In this document: piece by piece, positions 50,596 to 59,484 of the stretch | Layout of the letters: each line of letters opens with the position of its first letter | Position numbering within the stretch: position 1 is the stretch's first letter | Assembly: GCA_963815295.1 (NCBI GenBank) | Contig: CAWFFZ010000008.1 | Location: forward strand, 248,001 to 312,000 | DNA: 64,000 nucleotides | Direction of reading: 5' to 3' | From: JACDHG01 sp963815295 | GTDB lineage: Bacteria > Actinomycetota > Actinomycetes > Propionibacteriales > Nocardioidaceae | Notes under the pieces: model-generated | What the model saw: the letters and a program-made list of their open reading frames with translations, nothing else | Told to the model about the DNA's origin: nothing | Database searches by the model: none | Program-made: the position numbers and the translations under genes

Positions 50596-51102
50596 ATGCA
50601 GTTCGGCCGTAGCTACGAGGAGTTCGAGGTCGGTGCGACGTACAAACACTGGCCGGGCAAGACCGTCACGGAGTATGACGACCACCTGTTCTGCCTTTTG
50701 ACAATGAACCACCATCCGCTGCATCTGGACTCCCACTACGCCAAGAACACGACAGACTTCGGCAAGAACGTCGTCGTCGGCAACTACATCTACTCGCTGC
50801 TGCTGGGCATGAGCGTTCCGGACGTGTCCGGCAAGGCCATCGCCAACCTCGAGGTCGAGTCACTGCGTCATGTGGCGCCGACGTTCCACGGCGACACGAT
50901 CTACGGCGAGACCACGGTGCTCGACAAGCGGGAGAGCGCCTCCAAGGGCGATCGTGGCGTCGTGCACGTCGAGACCACCGGATACAACCAGGACGGCACT
51001 GTCGTCTGCATCTTCAGGCGCAAGGTGATGGTGCCGAAGGACAACTACTTGGAGGCCAGGGGCGGAGAGCAACCCGGCCGCCCCGTCCCGCAGCCGGACT
51101 AG
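50596..51102 (+). CDS. MaoC-family hotdog dehydratase
   Basis: A 168-residue hotdog-fold protein: FEVGATYKHWPGKTVTEYDD, LTMNHHPLHLDSHYAKNT (active-site Asp/His region, about 34-51), LLGMSVPDVSGKAIANLEVE and the long FRRKVMVPK strand. It resembles mesaconyl-CoA hydratase-like MaoC proteins paired with CitE lyases. ATG at 50596 has GGGAAGG upstream. A hydration step next to the CitE and dehydrogenase reactions is inferred. Confidence 0.87.
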   Translation: MQFGRSYEEFEVGATYKHWPGKTVTEYDDHLFCLLTMNHHPLHLDSHYAKNTTDFGKNVVVGNYIYSLLLGMSVPDVSGKAIANLEVESLRHVAPTFHGDTIYGETTVLDKRESASKGDRGVVHVETTGYNQDGTVVCIFRRKVMVPKDNYLEARGGEQPGRPVPQPD

Positions 51103-51148
51103 CCGCCTCGACGGGCCCGATCGGCCGTGAGGCGCTAGCGTTCAGGAG

Positions 51149-51727
51149 ATGAGCGATCCTGAGGAGCCCGAGGTTTGGCTCGTCCGTCACGGCGAGACCG
51201 AGTGGAGCAAGTCGGGACGGCATACCGGCGTCACCGATCTACCGCTGACCGACGTCGGGGTCGCGGCCGCACGGGCGCTCGGCCCGCTGCTCACGGCGAC
51301 GGAGTTCTCCCGGATCCTGTGCAGCCCGCGGATCCGGGCGCGACACACAGCCGAGCTCGCGAAGGTGGAGCCGGTGCGCATCGTCGACGAGCTCGTCGAG
51401 TGGGACTACGGCGACTACGAAGGTCGAACCCGCATCGATATCCAGGAGGAGCGGCCGGGCTGGTCGGTCTGGACCGACGGTGCGCCCGGTGGCGAGTCCC
51501 CCGAGCACGTCACGACCCGCGTCGACGGTGTGATCGCCACCTGCCGCGAGCACGGAGGGCGGTCGCTGCTGATCGCGCACGGACACATCCTTAGGTCGCT
51601 GGCAGCCCGGTGGATAGACCAACCAGTCACCGTCGGAGCCCACCTGCCGCTCGACACAGCGAAGGTCAGTGTCCTCGGCTACGACCGTGGCATGCCGACG
51701 ATCAACCGTTGGAACGCCGACCAGTAA
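51149..51727 (+). CDS. Histidine phosphatase family protein (phosphoglycerate mutase-like)
   Basis: A 192-residue protein with the phosphohistidine motif VRHGETEWS (about 12-20), SPRIRARHTAEL (about 59-70), acid in VEWDYGDYEGRT and the second His in LLIAHGHILRSL (about 144). ATG at 51149 is 7 nt after TAGCGT (51136-51141), so it is probably leaderless, although the 7 nt TCAGGAG also resembles a ribosome site set too close. Specific substrate unknown. Confidence 0.9.
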   Translation: MSDPEEPEVWLVRHGETEWSKSGRHTGVTDLPLTDVGVAAARALGPLLTATEFSRILCSPRIRARHTAELAKVEPVRIVDELVEWDYGDYEGRTRIDIQEERPGWSVWTDGAPGGESPEHVTTRVDGVIATCREHGGRSLLIAHGHILRSLAARWIDQPVTVGAHLPLDTAKVSVLGYDRGMPTINRWNADQ

Positions 51728-51764
51728 CTAACGCCTGACTATCCCGGCCGATGCGACGATCGCC

Positions 51765-52163
51765 TCAGACCCAGACGCCCCACGACGTCAGCGAGTCGTC
51801 GAGCCCGGGTGTCTTCGGCAACGCCTCGAACTCAGGGCGGGTCACCCATCGTGCTTCGGCGGCGTCGTCACCGGCGACGGGCTCGGCACCTGACTCGAGC
51901 ACGGTTGCCGCGAAGTCGGTCACGTCGTACACGTCGCCATCGACACCTGGCAGTTCGACAGATCCGAGGGGCTGCCCGACGATGACCGCCAGGCCGGTCT
52001 CCTCGCGCACCTCCCGCTGGACCGCGTCGGCCAGCGACTCGTGGGGCTCGACCCGGCCACCAGGTATCGACCAGAGTCCCTCCGACGGTGGCCTCCCGCG
52101 TCGGATAACGAGTAGCCGGCCATGGGCATCGTGGATCACCGCTCCAACACAGGGCACTCGCAC
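51765..52163 (-). CDS. Nudix hydrolase
   Basis: A 132-residue protein that is essentially a Nudix domain: CVGAVIHDAHGRLLVIRRGR, then the box from GGRVEPHESLADAVQREVRE to ETGL. GTG at 52163 is 7 nt after TAGCGT (52176-52171); the longer frame upstream reads through the divergent neighbour and is not supported. Substrate unknown, probably a nucleotide derivative. Confidence 0.86.
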   Translation of the reverse strand: MRVPCVGAVIHDAHGRLLVIRRGRPPSEGLWSIPGGRVEPHESLADAVQREVREETGLAVIVGQPLGSVELPGVDGDVYDVTDFAATVLESGAEPVAGDDAAEARWVTRPEFEALPKTPGLDDSLTSWGVWV

Positions 52164-52221
52164 ACCATCGACGCTACCTCCCCACTCGATTGCTTGACCG
52201 GGAGGCGCCGCGCCCACCACG

Positions 52222-52770
52222 GTGGGTGTCATGCACGACCGGCTCAGCGTCGTCGACCCGTTTGCCGCGGTAATCGGCGAGGAGATCAACGGCCTCGCGC
52301 TTCCGCTGTGGGCGCCGTGGCCGGTTCCGATCGGTTGGACCTTCTCCGGTCTCGCACACACCAGAGGGGACGAGCGCGGGAGCGCCAGCGTGAGCTGCTG
52401 GTCAGGCCCCGACCCATTCGGTGACCCGGCCGAGGTGATGCTGATCTGCGAAGAGGCGGGCACCGGTGTCGGGAGCTACTTTGCTGGGCTCGCGATGAGC
52501 TATCCCGGCCCCGAGGTGGGGGAGGGCGCGCCTCATGCCAAGTTCGGGGTGGAGGGGCGACCAGTCCCGTTGTGGTCGGTCGACGGCGAGGCAGACCGGG
52601 CTGTGTACGCCGGAGAGGCGGCCGGACGGTGGCTGTGGGTCGTGGTGCACCCGGCCGAGTCGAGCGCAATCGTCGTACAACCGATGCAGCTCGTCGACGC
52701 TCGAAAGCTCGGGGCGGAGCTCACCGTTTTGCCGGTCGGAGAGATGTCGCCTCGACTGATCCTCGACTGA
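52222..52770 (+). CDS. DUF6758-like protein lacking the N-terminal zinc ribbon
   Basis: 182 residues. The core PLWAPWPVPIGWTFSGLAHT, then AEVMLICEEAGTGVGSYFAG, PHAKFGVEGRPVPLWSVDGE and LPVGEMSPRL match what I remember of DUF6758, usually found before a PHP-domain gene, as here. Homologues carry an N-terminal CxxC zinc ribbon that I do not see in any upstream frame. Start GTG 52222 or ATG 52231. Function unknown. Confidence 0.68.
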   Translation: MGVMHDRLSVVDPFAAVIGEEINGLALPLWAPWPVPIGWTFSGLAHTRGDERGSASVSCWSGPDPFGDPAEVMLICEEAGTGVGSYFAGLAMSYPGPEVGEGAPHAKFGVEGRPVPLWSVDGEADRAVYAGEAAGRWLWVVVHPAESSAIVVQPMQLVDARKLGAELTVLPVGEMSPRLILD

Positions 52771-52817
52771 CCCGCGCGTCGCCGGATGCCGGGTGGTTGC
52801 CGCCTAGACTGCGCAGC

Positions 52818-53696
52818 GTGCGCATCGACCTTCATACCCACTCGCGCGCGTCCGACGGCACTGACCCGCCCGCCGACCTGGTCGCGAAGGCCGCGACGGC
52901 AGGGCTCGATGTTGTCGGCCTCACCGACCACGACAGCATCGGCGGCTGGGCGGAGGCGAGTGTCGCGGCTCGCAACGTGGGGATCACGCTGGTGCCTGGC
53001 ATGGAGATCTCGACCAAGCTCGACGGCGCAGGTGTGCATTTGCTTGCCTACCTCCCGGACCCGACCTACCCGCCCCTGAAGGCCGAGCTCGAGCGCATCC
53101 TCGAAGGTCGGACCGGCCGGCTCGCGGCGATGTTGCACCAGTTGCGCGAGGCCGGCATCGACATCACCGAGGCGGAGGTGTTGGCGCAGGTGGGAGATAC
53201 GCTCGCGATCGGCCGCCCGCACATCGCCGACATACTTGTCGCGAAGGGAGTCGTCGCCAGCCGCAACGAAGCGTTCGCCGCGTGGCTCGAGTGGGGCAGA
53301 CCCGGGTATGTCGTCCGCTACGCCACCAGGACTCGCGAGATGATCAGGATGATCACCGCGTCCGGCGGCGCCGCCGTTATCGCGCACCCGTGGGGCCGGG
53401 GCAGTCGGCGCATCCTCGACGTCGACACCCTGGCGGAACTGCAGGCAGACGGTCTCGTCGGCATCGAGGTCGATCACCAAGACCACGACGAGGAGGACCG
53501 AGCGAAGTTGCATGCGATCGCCGCAGAGCTCGACCTGGTCGCGACCGGGTCGAGCGACTTCCACGGTCTTGGCAAGGTCGACCACGAGCTCGGTTGTAAC
53601 CTCACCGACCCTGACCAGTACGAGCGCCTGCTCGAACGAGCGAGCGCCAATGCCGTTGCCAGCAAGCGCAACGTCGTCGCTGTGGTGACGCCATGA
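52818..53696 (+). CDS. PHP-domain phosphoesterase (TrpH/RNase AM-like)
   Basis: A 292-residue PHP protein with all metal motifs: DLHTHSRASDGT (about 4-15), GLTDHDSIGG (about 34-43), GMEIS (about 61), AVIAHPWGRG (about 193) and GSSDFHG (about 238). Characterised relatives dephosphorylate nucleoside 3',5'-bisphosphates or act as 5'-3' exoribonuclease AM. GTG at 52818 is 7 nt after TAGACT (52805-52810). Confidence 0.9.
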   Translation: MRIDLHTHSRASDGTDPPADLVAKAATAGLDVVGLTDHDSIGGWAEASVAARNVGITLVPGMEISTKLDGAGVHLLAYLPDPTYPPLKAELERILEGRTGRLAAMLHQLREAGIDITEAEVLAQVGDTLAIGRPHIADILVAKGVVASRNEAFAAWLEWGRPGYVVRYATRTREMIRMITASGGAAVIAHPWGRGSRRILDVDTLAELQADGLVGIEVDHQDHDEEDRAKLHAIAAELDLVATGSSDFHGLGKVDHELGCNLTDPDQYERLLERASANAVASKRNVVAVVTP

Positions 53697-53715
53697 CCGG
53701 CAGTGGGACGGCGCT

Positions 53716-54570
53716 GTGAGCGGTGACACCCAGCTCGGATTCGAGGGCATGCCACGGCGTCTCCTCCAGGCCGCGCCGTCGCGGCTCGTCACCTTTCTCG
53801 ACTGCCCGCGGCGTTACCGGTTCACCTACCTCGACCGCCCACCGCCGCCCAAAGGCCCGCCATGGGCGCACAACTCGCTGGGAGCGGCGATCCATACGGC
53901 GCTCGCGAACTGGTGGAAGCTCCCGCTGTCTCACCGCACCGTGGCGCGGGCGGGCCAACTGCTCGACGAGGCTTGGCTCACCGATGGCTTCCGTGACGAT
54001 CTGCAACGCGACGCGGCACGAGACCGAGCGAGGGCGATGGTGGAGCAGTACGTTGCTGACCTCGACCCGGCCGACGAGCCGATCGGGGTGGAGCGAACGG
54101 TCGCGGTGAAGACCGACCACGCGGCCCTGTTCGGTCGCGTGGACCGGATCGACGAGCGGGGCAGTGAGGGCCTGGTGATCGTCGACTACAAGACCGGGCG
54201 CCACCTGCTGACCGTCGACGACGCGCGTACGTCGCTTGCGCTTGCGGTGTATGCCGCGGCCGCGGAGCGGACTCTGCATCGCCGCTGCCGGCGCGTCGAG
54301 CTCCACCACCTGCCGTCAGGCGAAGTGGTCGCCTGGGAGCACACCGACGAAGGGCTGGCGCGCCACGTCGGGCGTGCGGACTCGATCGCGCGCGAGATCG
54401 CCGACCTCGACGGGATGTTCAAGACCGGGGTTGACGCGGCCGAGGCGGACCGGATGTACCCGCCGCACGTCGGCGCGCTATGTGGCTGGTGTGACTTCAA
54501 CCGTTCCTGTCCGGAGGGTTCTGCCGCCGTGGCACCTCGCGAGCCATGGGCTGGGCTCGAGGAGCCCTGA
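53716..54570 (+). CDS. RecB-family PD-(D/E)XK nuclease with Fe-S cysteines
   Basis: A 284-residue protein resembling the C-terminal nuclease domain of AddB/Cas4-type enzymes, standing alone. One cysteine in FLDCPRRYRF (about 32) and three near the C-terminus (LCGWCDFNRSCPEG, about 255-268) match the Fe-S staple. Catalytic core: FGRVDRIDE and IVDYKTGRH (about 156-164). Starts 19 nt after the PHP gene. Its role in DNA repair is inferred; no helicase is adjacent. Confidence 0.86.
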   Translation: MSGDTQLGFEGMPRRLLQAAPSRLVTFLDCPRRYRFTYLDRPPPPKGPPWAHNSLGAAIHTALANWWKLPLSHRTVARAGQLLDEAWLTDGFRDDLQRDAARDRARAMVEQYVADLDPADEPIGVERTVAVKTDHAALFGRVDRIDERGSEGLVIVDYKTGRHLLTVDDARTSLALAVYAAAAERTLHRRCRRVELHHLPSGEVVAWEHTDEGLARHVGRADSIAREIADLDGMFKTGVDAAEADRMYPPHVGALCGWCDFNRSCPEGSAAVAPREPWAGLEEP

Positions 54571-54578
54571 GGAGACGG

Positions 54579-55442
54579 TCAGCGCGTCGTCATCCAGAAC
54601 CGGACGAGTGAGTCACGGGTCTCCTCCGGGCGCTCGACGGCGGGGGAGTGCGCCGCCTTGTCGATCACGACGACGGTGGTGCCCAGGTCTTTGGCGAGCC
54701 GGTCCTGGACCGAGTGCTCCCAGGCGTCGTCGTGTTCGCCCCGCATGACCGACACGGGCACCCCAGCGGCACCGAGCCCCGGGGTCAGGTCGGCCGAATT
54801 GGCCAGCAGCATGGCGATCGCGGTGAGCGAGTGTGGCGAGTTGGCCATGAAGCGCTGGTACAGGAACTTCTCGATCTCCGGCGGCGGGTCCTCGCGGCCA
54901 CGGCGTCGATCCTCGCGCCTCTTGTATTGGTAGGCCGCTTCGAGGCCGTCGCGCTCGACCAAAGCAGCCCCGTCGAGGATCTCCTGCCGCTTGGCGCCCT
55001 CGAATCCGCCGGGTCCTGAGCAGAGAAGTGTCAGGCTCGCCCACGGGTCGGGGTTCGTGACGACGGCGGTGCTGGCGACCAGCCCTCCGAACGAGTGGCC
55101 GACCACGTGCGTTTGCTCCGCCGTCCCAAACACCGACTCGGTCACGGCCACCAGGTCGGCGGCATACCCGTCGAGGGTGAAGTCGTCGTCGGCTGCGGCC
55201 GCGCTTTCGTACTGACCTCGTTGGTCGTACGTCGCTGCCTGCCAACCGGCGCTGGCCAGCAACGGCAGCACCTCCCCGAAGTCCTCCTTTGACCCGGTGA
55301 ACCCAGGGACGAGGATCGCGTTGCCGTGGGGCAGTGACGAGTCGGCGGGCGAGCACATCCAGGTCGCGAACGTCCCGCGCGGCGTCTCCGTGTCTGCGCT
55401 GCGGATCGAGTCGTCCACGTCGACCTTGTTGGGGCGGCTCAT
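54579..55442 (-). CDS. Alpha/beta-fold hydrolase
   Basis: A 287-residue protein: ILVPGFTGSKEDFGEVLPLL, nucleophile elbow VVGHSFGGLVAS (Ser about 122), acid in RGEHDDAWE (about 243) and His in DKAAHSPAVERPEE (about 271). ATG at 55442 has GAGGGGACG upstream and overlaps the SDR gene by ATGA. Substrate unknown. Confidence 0.88.
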   Translation of the reverse strand: MSRPNKVDVDDSIRSADTETPRGTFATWMCSPADSSLPHGNAILVPGFTGSKEDFGEVLPLLASAGWQAATYDQRGQYESAAAADDDFTLDGYAADLVAVTESVFGTAEQTHVVGHSFGGLVASTAVVTNPDPWASLTLLCSGPGGFEGAKRQEILDGAALVERDGLEAAYQYKRREDRRRGREDPPPEIEKFLYQRFMANSPHSLTAIAMLLANSADLTPGLGAAGVPVSVMRGEHDDAWEHSVQDRLAKDLGTTVVVIDKAAHSPAVERPEETRDSLVRFWMTTR

Positions 55443-56188
55443 CGTCCCCTCCGTGCCATCTTCTCGACGAGTTTCTTGGGTGCCAGCTGGGCAGCCCCGA
55501 CCATCACCTTGTAGCGCTTCGACGGGATGGAGACCGCCTTGCCGCGACGCAGGTCGCGCAGGCCTTCCCGTACGACGTCGTCCGCATCGAGCCACATCCA
55601 GTCAGGCAGCGACGACATGTCGGCGTTCATCCGCTGGTGGAACTCGGTGTGAACGAACCCTGGGCACAACGCCATCACGCGGACGCCGTGCCGCCCGTAG
55701 CGAATGTTCGCCCACCGGCTGAACTTGACCACCCAGGCCTTGTTGGCGCCGTACGTGCCCCGCGGCATGAAGCCCGCGACGCTCGCGACGTTGATGACCT
55801 CACCCCGACCGCGCGACCGCATGCCCGGCAAGGCTGCATGGCTGAGCCGCATCACCGCGCCTACGAGCACGTCGAGGCTTCGCTGCTCGTCCTCGACGTC
55901 GCTCTGCTCGAACGAGAGGCCCAAACCGAAGCCGGCATTGTTGATGAGTACGTCGAAGGGCTCGTCTTTCAGCCGTTTCTCGACGCGCCGACACGCCTCC
56001 GGGTCGGAGAGGTCTGCGGCGAGGACGTCGCAGCTCACGCCGTGGCGGGCCGACAGGTCGTCGGCGACGGTTGCGAGCCGTGTCTCATCGCGGGAGACGA
56101 GCACCAGGTCGAGACCTTCGGCCGCGAGGCAGCGAGCGAATGCCAAGCCGATACCGGTCGTGGGTCCGGTGATCAGGGCGAGGGGCAT
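55439..56188 (-). CDS. Short-chain dehydrogenase/reductase
   Basis: A 249-residue classical SDR. Cofactor motif TGPTTGIGLAFAR (about 7-19), NNAGFG (about 85), catalytic Ser in INVASVAGF (about 134) and YGANKAW (about 147-153). The C-terminal tail KVMVGAAQLAPKKLVEKMAR is basic and amphipathic, which suggests membrane association. Translationally coupled to the hydrolase. Substrate unknown. Confidence 0.9.
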   Translation of the reverse strand: MPLALITGPTTGIGLAFARCLAAEGLDLVLVSRDETRLATVADDLSARHGVSCDVLAADLSDPEACRRVEKRLKDEPFDVLINNAGFGLGLSFEQSDVEDEQRSLDVLVGAVMRLSHAALPGMRSRGRGEVINVASVAGFMPRGTYGANKAWVVKFSRWANIRYGRHGVRVMALCPGFVHTEFHQRMNADMSSLPDWMWLDADDVVREGLRDLRRGKAVSIPSKRYKVMVGAAQLAPKKLVEKMARRGR

Positions 56189-56305
56189 CGCGCCAGCATC
56201 CCATCTTCTGCCGAAAGATAGGACTTGGGCGTTGTCCGAGCGGCGTGACGGTCGGATCGTTCGCGCTGGTTGGTCGCCCTGGGGGGAGTGGCACAATGGC
56301 GCGCG

Positions 56306-57088
56306 ATGACCACCACGATCGCGATCGCCAACCAGAAGGGCGGCGTTGCCAAAACCACCACCGTCGCCTCGCTCGGCACTGCCCTGTCCGACCTCGGCGC
56401 GAAGGTGTTGCTGGTCGACCTGGACCCTCAGTCCTGCTTGACGTTCTCGCTCGGCATCGACCCCGAGGAACTCGACACCTCGGTGCATCAGGTCTTGCTA
56501 CGGCAGGCCGACGCAGCCGACGTCATACTCGCGACCGAGGACGGGCCGGACCTGCTGCCGGCCACGATCGAGCTCGCAGGTGCGGAGACCGCGCTGCTCG
56601 CCAGACCGGGCCGCGAGCACGCGCTGCGCGCGGCACTCGAAGGTGTGTCCGACGACTACGACTGGGTCTTGCTGGACTGCGCGCCCACGCTCGGAGTGCT
56701 CACGGTGGCGGCGTTGACGGCGGCCGACTCGGTGCTGATCCCGTTGCAGTGCGAGACGTTGTCGCACCGAGGAGTTGGTCAACTGCTTGACACGATCCAC
56801 GATGTACGCCGCTACACCAACACGTCGCTGGAGGTCATGGGCGTGCTGCCGACGTTGTACGACGGGCGCACCAAGCACGCCCGTGCTGTACTCGACACGA
56901 TCGCGGTGACCTACGACATTAACGTGGTCATGCCACCGATCCCGCGCTCCATCAGGTTCGCCGAAGCGCCGGCCGCGGGTCGGTCCATTTTCGCCACCTC
57001 CCGGACGACGAAGGGTGCGCTCGCCTATCGCGAGATCGCCGCTGACCTCTACGCGTCGAGCAAGAATCCCGTTGCCAGCAAGCCCTGA
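56306..57088 (+). CDS. ParA-family ATPase with altered Walker A motif
   Basis: 260 residues. The deviant Walker A reads KGGVAKTTT instead of KGGVGKTTT (about residues 11-19). LLVDLDPQSCLTFSLGI (Walker A-prime) and YDWVLLDCAPTLGVLT (Walker B) are normal. C-terminal MPPIPRSIRFAEAP is typical of ParA/Soj. No ParB is adjacent. Position relative to rhlE resembles Rv3213c. ATG at 56306 lies 8 nt after CACAAT. Likely a chromosome- or cargo-positioning ATPase rather than the oriC partition protein. Confidence 0.87.
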   Translation: MTTTIAIANQKGGVAKTTTVASLGTALSDLGAKVLLVDLDPQSCLTFSLGIDPEELDTSVHQVLLRQADAADVILATEDGPDLLPATIELAGAETALLARPGREHALRAALEGVSDDYDWVLLDCAPTLGVLTVAALTAADSVLIPLQCETLSHRGVGQLLDTIHDVRRYTNTSLEVMGVLPTLYDGRTKHARAVLDTIAVTYDINVVMPPIPRSIRFAEAPAAGRSIFATSRTTKGALAYREIAADLYASSKNPVASKP

Positions 57089-57163
57089 TCCCATCCCCGC
57101 GCGGCGCGATCGTGGGTGCGTCGCATCCAGATCTGGGCAGGCCCGCTGACTAGAATGCGGAAC

Positions 57164-57886
57164 GTGTCAGGAGTCTGGGATCCGCGCGACGAAGGCCGTA
57201 TGTCGGCCTCGCGCTGGGCGGCCGCAACCTCGGCTGTCGTCATTACGCTGGCGACCGTGACCGGTGCGCTGGGCATCGGACCGGCCGCGGCGCTGGCCGA
57301 GCCGCCAGAGCAAAACAGCTCGGCTACGGGAAGCGGAAAGTCTGAGCAGCCCGAGGACGACGCGGCTGCTGGTGGCGACGAGGGAAGCTCTGATGACTGG
57401 TTGGTGTACGACGAGCCGACAGGGGACGACCCGCCGGCCGAAGATCCGGAGTCGACCCCTCCCGTTACCGACTCGAGCAAGCTCCCGGCGCGCAGTGGAT
57501 CGGGCAAGCGGATCGTGTATGACGAAAGCGCCCAACGCGTGTGGCTGGTAGGCCGCGAGGACAACGTCAAGCGCACCTATCTCGTCTCCGGCGCCCTCGA
57601 CGAGGATCTGTTAAAGCCCGACAAGTACCACGTCACCTCGAAGTCACGCCATGCCGTGAGCTACGACCTCAAGGAGACGATGAACTACATGGTGCGGTTC
57701 GCGTTCGGACGGCACTCCGCGATCGGCTTCCACGACATACCGGCTCATCACGACGGCAGCCTGGCCCAGTCACGCGACGAGCTCGGCACCGTCCAGTCCG
57801 CTGGCTGCGTCCGGCAGTGGATCGCCGACGCTCGCGCACTTTGGGAGTTCGCCCCCGTGGGCACACCCGTCATCGTCACCGCCTGA
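57164..57886 (+). CDS. Secreted L,D-transpeptidase (YkuD domain)
   Basis: A 240-residue protein: signal helix (about 20-45), a long acidic Pro/Ser-rich linker (about 48-105), then a YkuD domain with GFHDIPAHHDGSL (His about 184) and active-site Cys in VQSAGCVRQW (about 213). It forms 3-3 peptidoglycan cross-links or scaffolds. GTG at 57164 is 7 nt after TAGAAT (57151-57156), one of the clearest leaderless promoters here. Confidence 0.86.
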   Translation: MSGVWDPRDEGRMSASRWAAATSAVVITLATVTGALGIGPAAALAEPPEQNSSATGSGKSEQPEDDAAAGGDEGSSDDWLVYDEPTGDDPPAEDPESTPPVTDSSKLPARSGSGKRIVYDESAQRVWLVGREDNVKRTYLVSGALDEDLLKPDKYHVTSKSRHAVSYDLKETMNYMVRFAFGRHSAIGFHDIPAHHDGSLAQSRDELGTVQSAGCVRQWIADARALWEFAPVGTPVIVTA

Positions 57887-57889
57887 CCT

Positions 57890-57940
57890 CGTTGCGTCCG
57901 TGCCACTGGTCGCTAGGGCGCGCGCTGCTACGGACGCAAG
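57890..57940. repeat. Dispersed inverted-repeat element, copy A
   Basis: About 51 bp with arms TTGCGTCCGT and ACGGACGCAA (perfect 10 bp) and internal GGTCGCTA. It fills the gap between the convergent L,D-transpeptidase and rhlE genes. A second copy occurs at 63633. Confidence 0.7.
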
Positions 57941-57951
57941 GGGATGGGCGG

Positions 57952-59484
57952 TCAGTCGGTGGTGCGGGTGCGGTTACGGGAGCGTCGGCGTCGGCTGGAG
58001 TCCGTGCTCGATCCTTGCGACGACTCGGTAGAGCTGGCATCGCCCGTCGCGCTGGTGTCTTTCGACTGGCCGGCGGCTGAGACCTGCTGACCACCCCGGG
58101 TCCGAGTGCGCTCGCGGCTCCGGCTGCGTGACCGGTTCGAGCGGCCTTCACCGCGTCCACCAGCCGAGCCACCGTCGGTCCGACCACTTTCGGAGCGACC
58201 GCTACCGCCGTGTCCGCCGCGACGACCGCCTCGACCCGACTCGACCTTGCCTGCTTCGTCGCGGGGGGTGGGCTCGCCGACGCGACCTTTCGCGTCACGC
58301 GGGATGCCCTGGTCGTGGAACAGCTGCTCGCTCGTGGAGTAGATCTCGGCCGGCTCGTCATACGGCAGGTCGAGCATCTTGTTGATGACCTTCCAGCGGG
58401 TCAGGTCAGCCCAGTCCACGAACGTAATGGCCGCACCTGTCGCGCCCGCCCGGCCCGTGCGGCCGATCCGGTGGATGTAGGTCTTCTCGTCCTCGGGACA
58501 GGAGTAGTTGATGACGTGAGTGATGCCGACGACGTCGATGCCGCGGGCGGCCACGTCGGTGGCGACCAGAATCTCGACCGTGCCGTCGCGGAACCGTTTC
58601 AGCGCCCGCTCCCGGGCAACCTGCGCCATGTCGCCGTGGAGCGGCGCCGCAGGAAAGCCTCTGTCCATCAGATCTTCAGCGACTCGCTGAGCCGCGCGCT
58701 TCGTGCGCGTGAAGACGAGCGACAGGCCGCGGTTCTCCGACTGCATCGTCTTGGCGATGATCTCGGTCTTGTCGAGGTCGTGGACCTGGTAGACGAACTG
58801 CGCGGTCAACGGCACGGTCTCGGCATCACCTGCCGACTCGGCGCGGATGTTGACCGGGTGTCGCATGTGAGTGCGGGCCAGGCCGATCACCTCGCCCCGC
58901 ATCGTGGCTGAGAACAGCATCGTCTGACGCAGCTCGGGCGTCTTCGCGATCAGCCGCTCGACGTCAGGCAGGAAGCCGAGGTCGAGCATCTCGTCGGCCT
59001 CGTCGAGCACGAGCACCTTGACGTGGGACAGGTCGAGGCTCTTGCGCTGGGCTAGGTCGAGCAGCCGCCCAGGAGTGCCGACGACGACGTCGACACCGGC
59101 CACGAGTGCCTCGAGCTGAGGCTCGTAGGGGACTCCGCCGTACACCGTGAGCGTGCGGGTGCCGCGGTTGATGCCCGCGAGCCGCAGGTCGCCGGCGACC
59201 TGCAGCGCCAATTCGCGCGTGGGCGCGATCACGAGTGCTTGAGGTTTGCCGGGCGCGACGAGCTCGGAGAAGTCGGCGTCGTCTGGCGCGATCACGCGCT
59301 GCAGGATCGGGATGGAGAACGCCAACGTCTTGCCGGTCCCCGTGCGGGCCTGGCCGATGAGGTCGGTGCCGGTCAACGCGATGGGGAGGGTCATCTCTTG
59401 GATGGGAAAGGCGTCAGTAATGCCGTTGGCGCGCAACGCCTTGGCGATTGCGGGCATAACGCCGAGTTCTTCGAAGGTAGTCAG
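57952..59484 (-). CDS. rhlE: DEAD-box RNA helicase RhlE
   Basis: About 510 residues. Helicase motifs: Q-motif PFPIQ-like AFPIQEMTLP, ARTGTGKT (I), APTRELA, LDEADEM (II), LFSATM (III), ARGIDV and HRIGRTGRAG (VI). From about residue 405 a basic Arg/Gly/Ser-rich tail binds RNA. The first ATG is at 59457, but the conserved N-terminus TTFEELGV lies upstream of it in frame with no ATG, GTG or TTG before a stop. CTG at 59484 would give a normal N-terminus, so I use that. Corresponds to Rv3211. Confidence 0.88.
   Translation of the reverse strand: MTTFEELGVMPAIAKALRANGITDAFPIQEMTLPIALTGTDLIGQARTGTGKTLAFSIPILQRVIAPDDADFSELVAPGKPQALVIAPTRELALQVAGDLRLAGINRGTRTLTVYGGVPYEPQLEALVAGVDVVVGTPGRLLDLAQRKSLDLSHVKVLVLDEADEMLDLGFLPDVERLIAKTPELRQTMLFSATMRGEVIGLARTHMRHPVNIRAESAGDAETVPLTAQFVYQVHDLDKTEIIAKTMQSENRGLSLVFTRTKRAAQRVAEDLMDRGFPAAPLHGDMAQVARERALKRFRDGTVEILVATDVAARGIDVVGITHVINYSCPEDEKTYIHRIGRTGRAGATGAAITFVDWADLTRWKVINKMLDLPYDEPAEIYSTSEQLFHDQGIPRDAKGRVGEPTPRDEAGKVESGRGGRRGGHGGSGRSESGRTDGGSAGGRGEGRSNRSRSRSRERTRTRGGQQVSAAGQSKDTSATGDASSTESSQGSSTDSSRRRRSRNRTRTTD

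Noticed and set aside
53716..54570. Cas4 of a CRISPR system
   Set aside because: The Fe-S PD-(D/E)XK pattern fits, but there is no cas1/cas2 or repeat array; a general RecB-family nuclease is more likely.
55334..56221. Plus-strand open frame of 295 codons opposite the SDR gene
   Set aside because: Antisense shadow; the SDR on the minus strand has all catalytic motifs.
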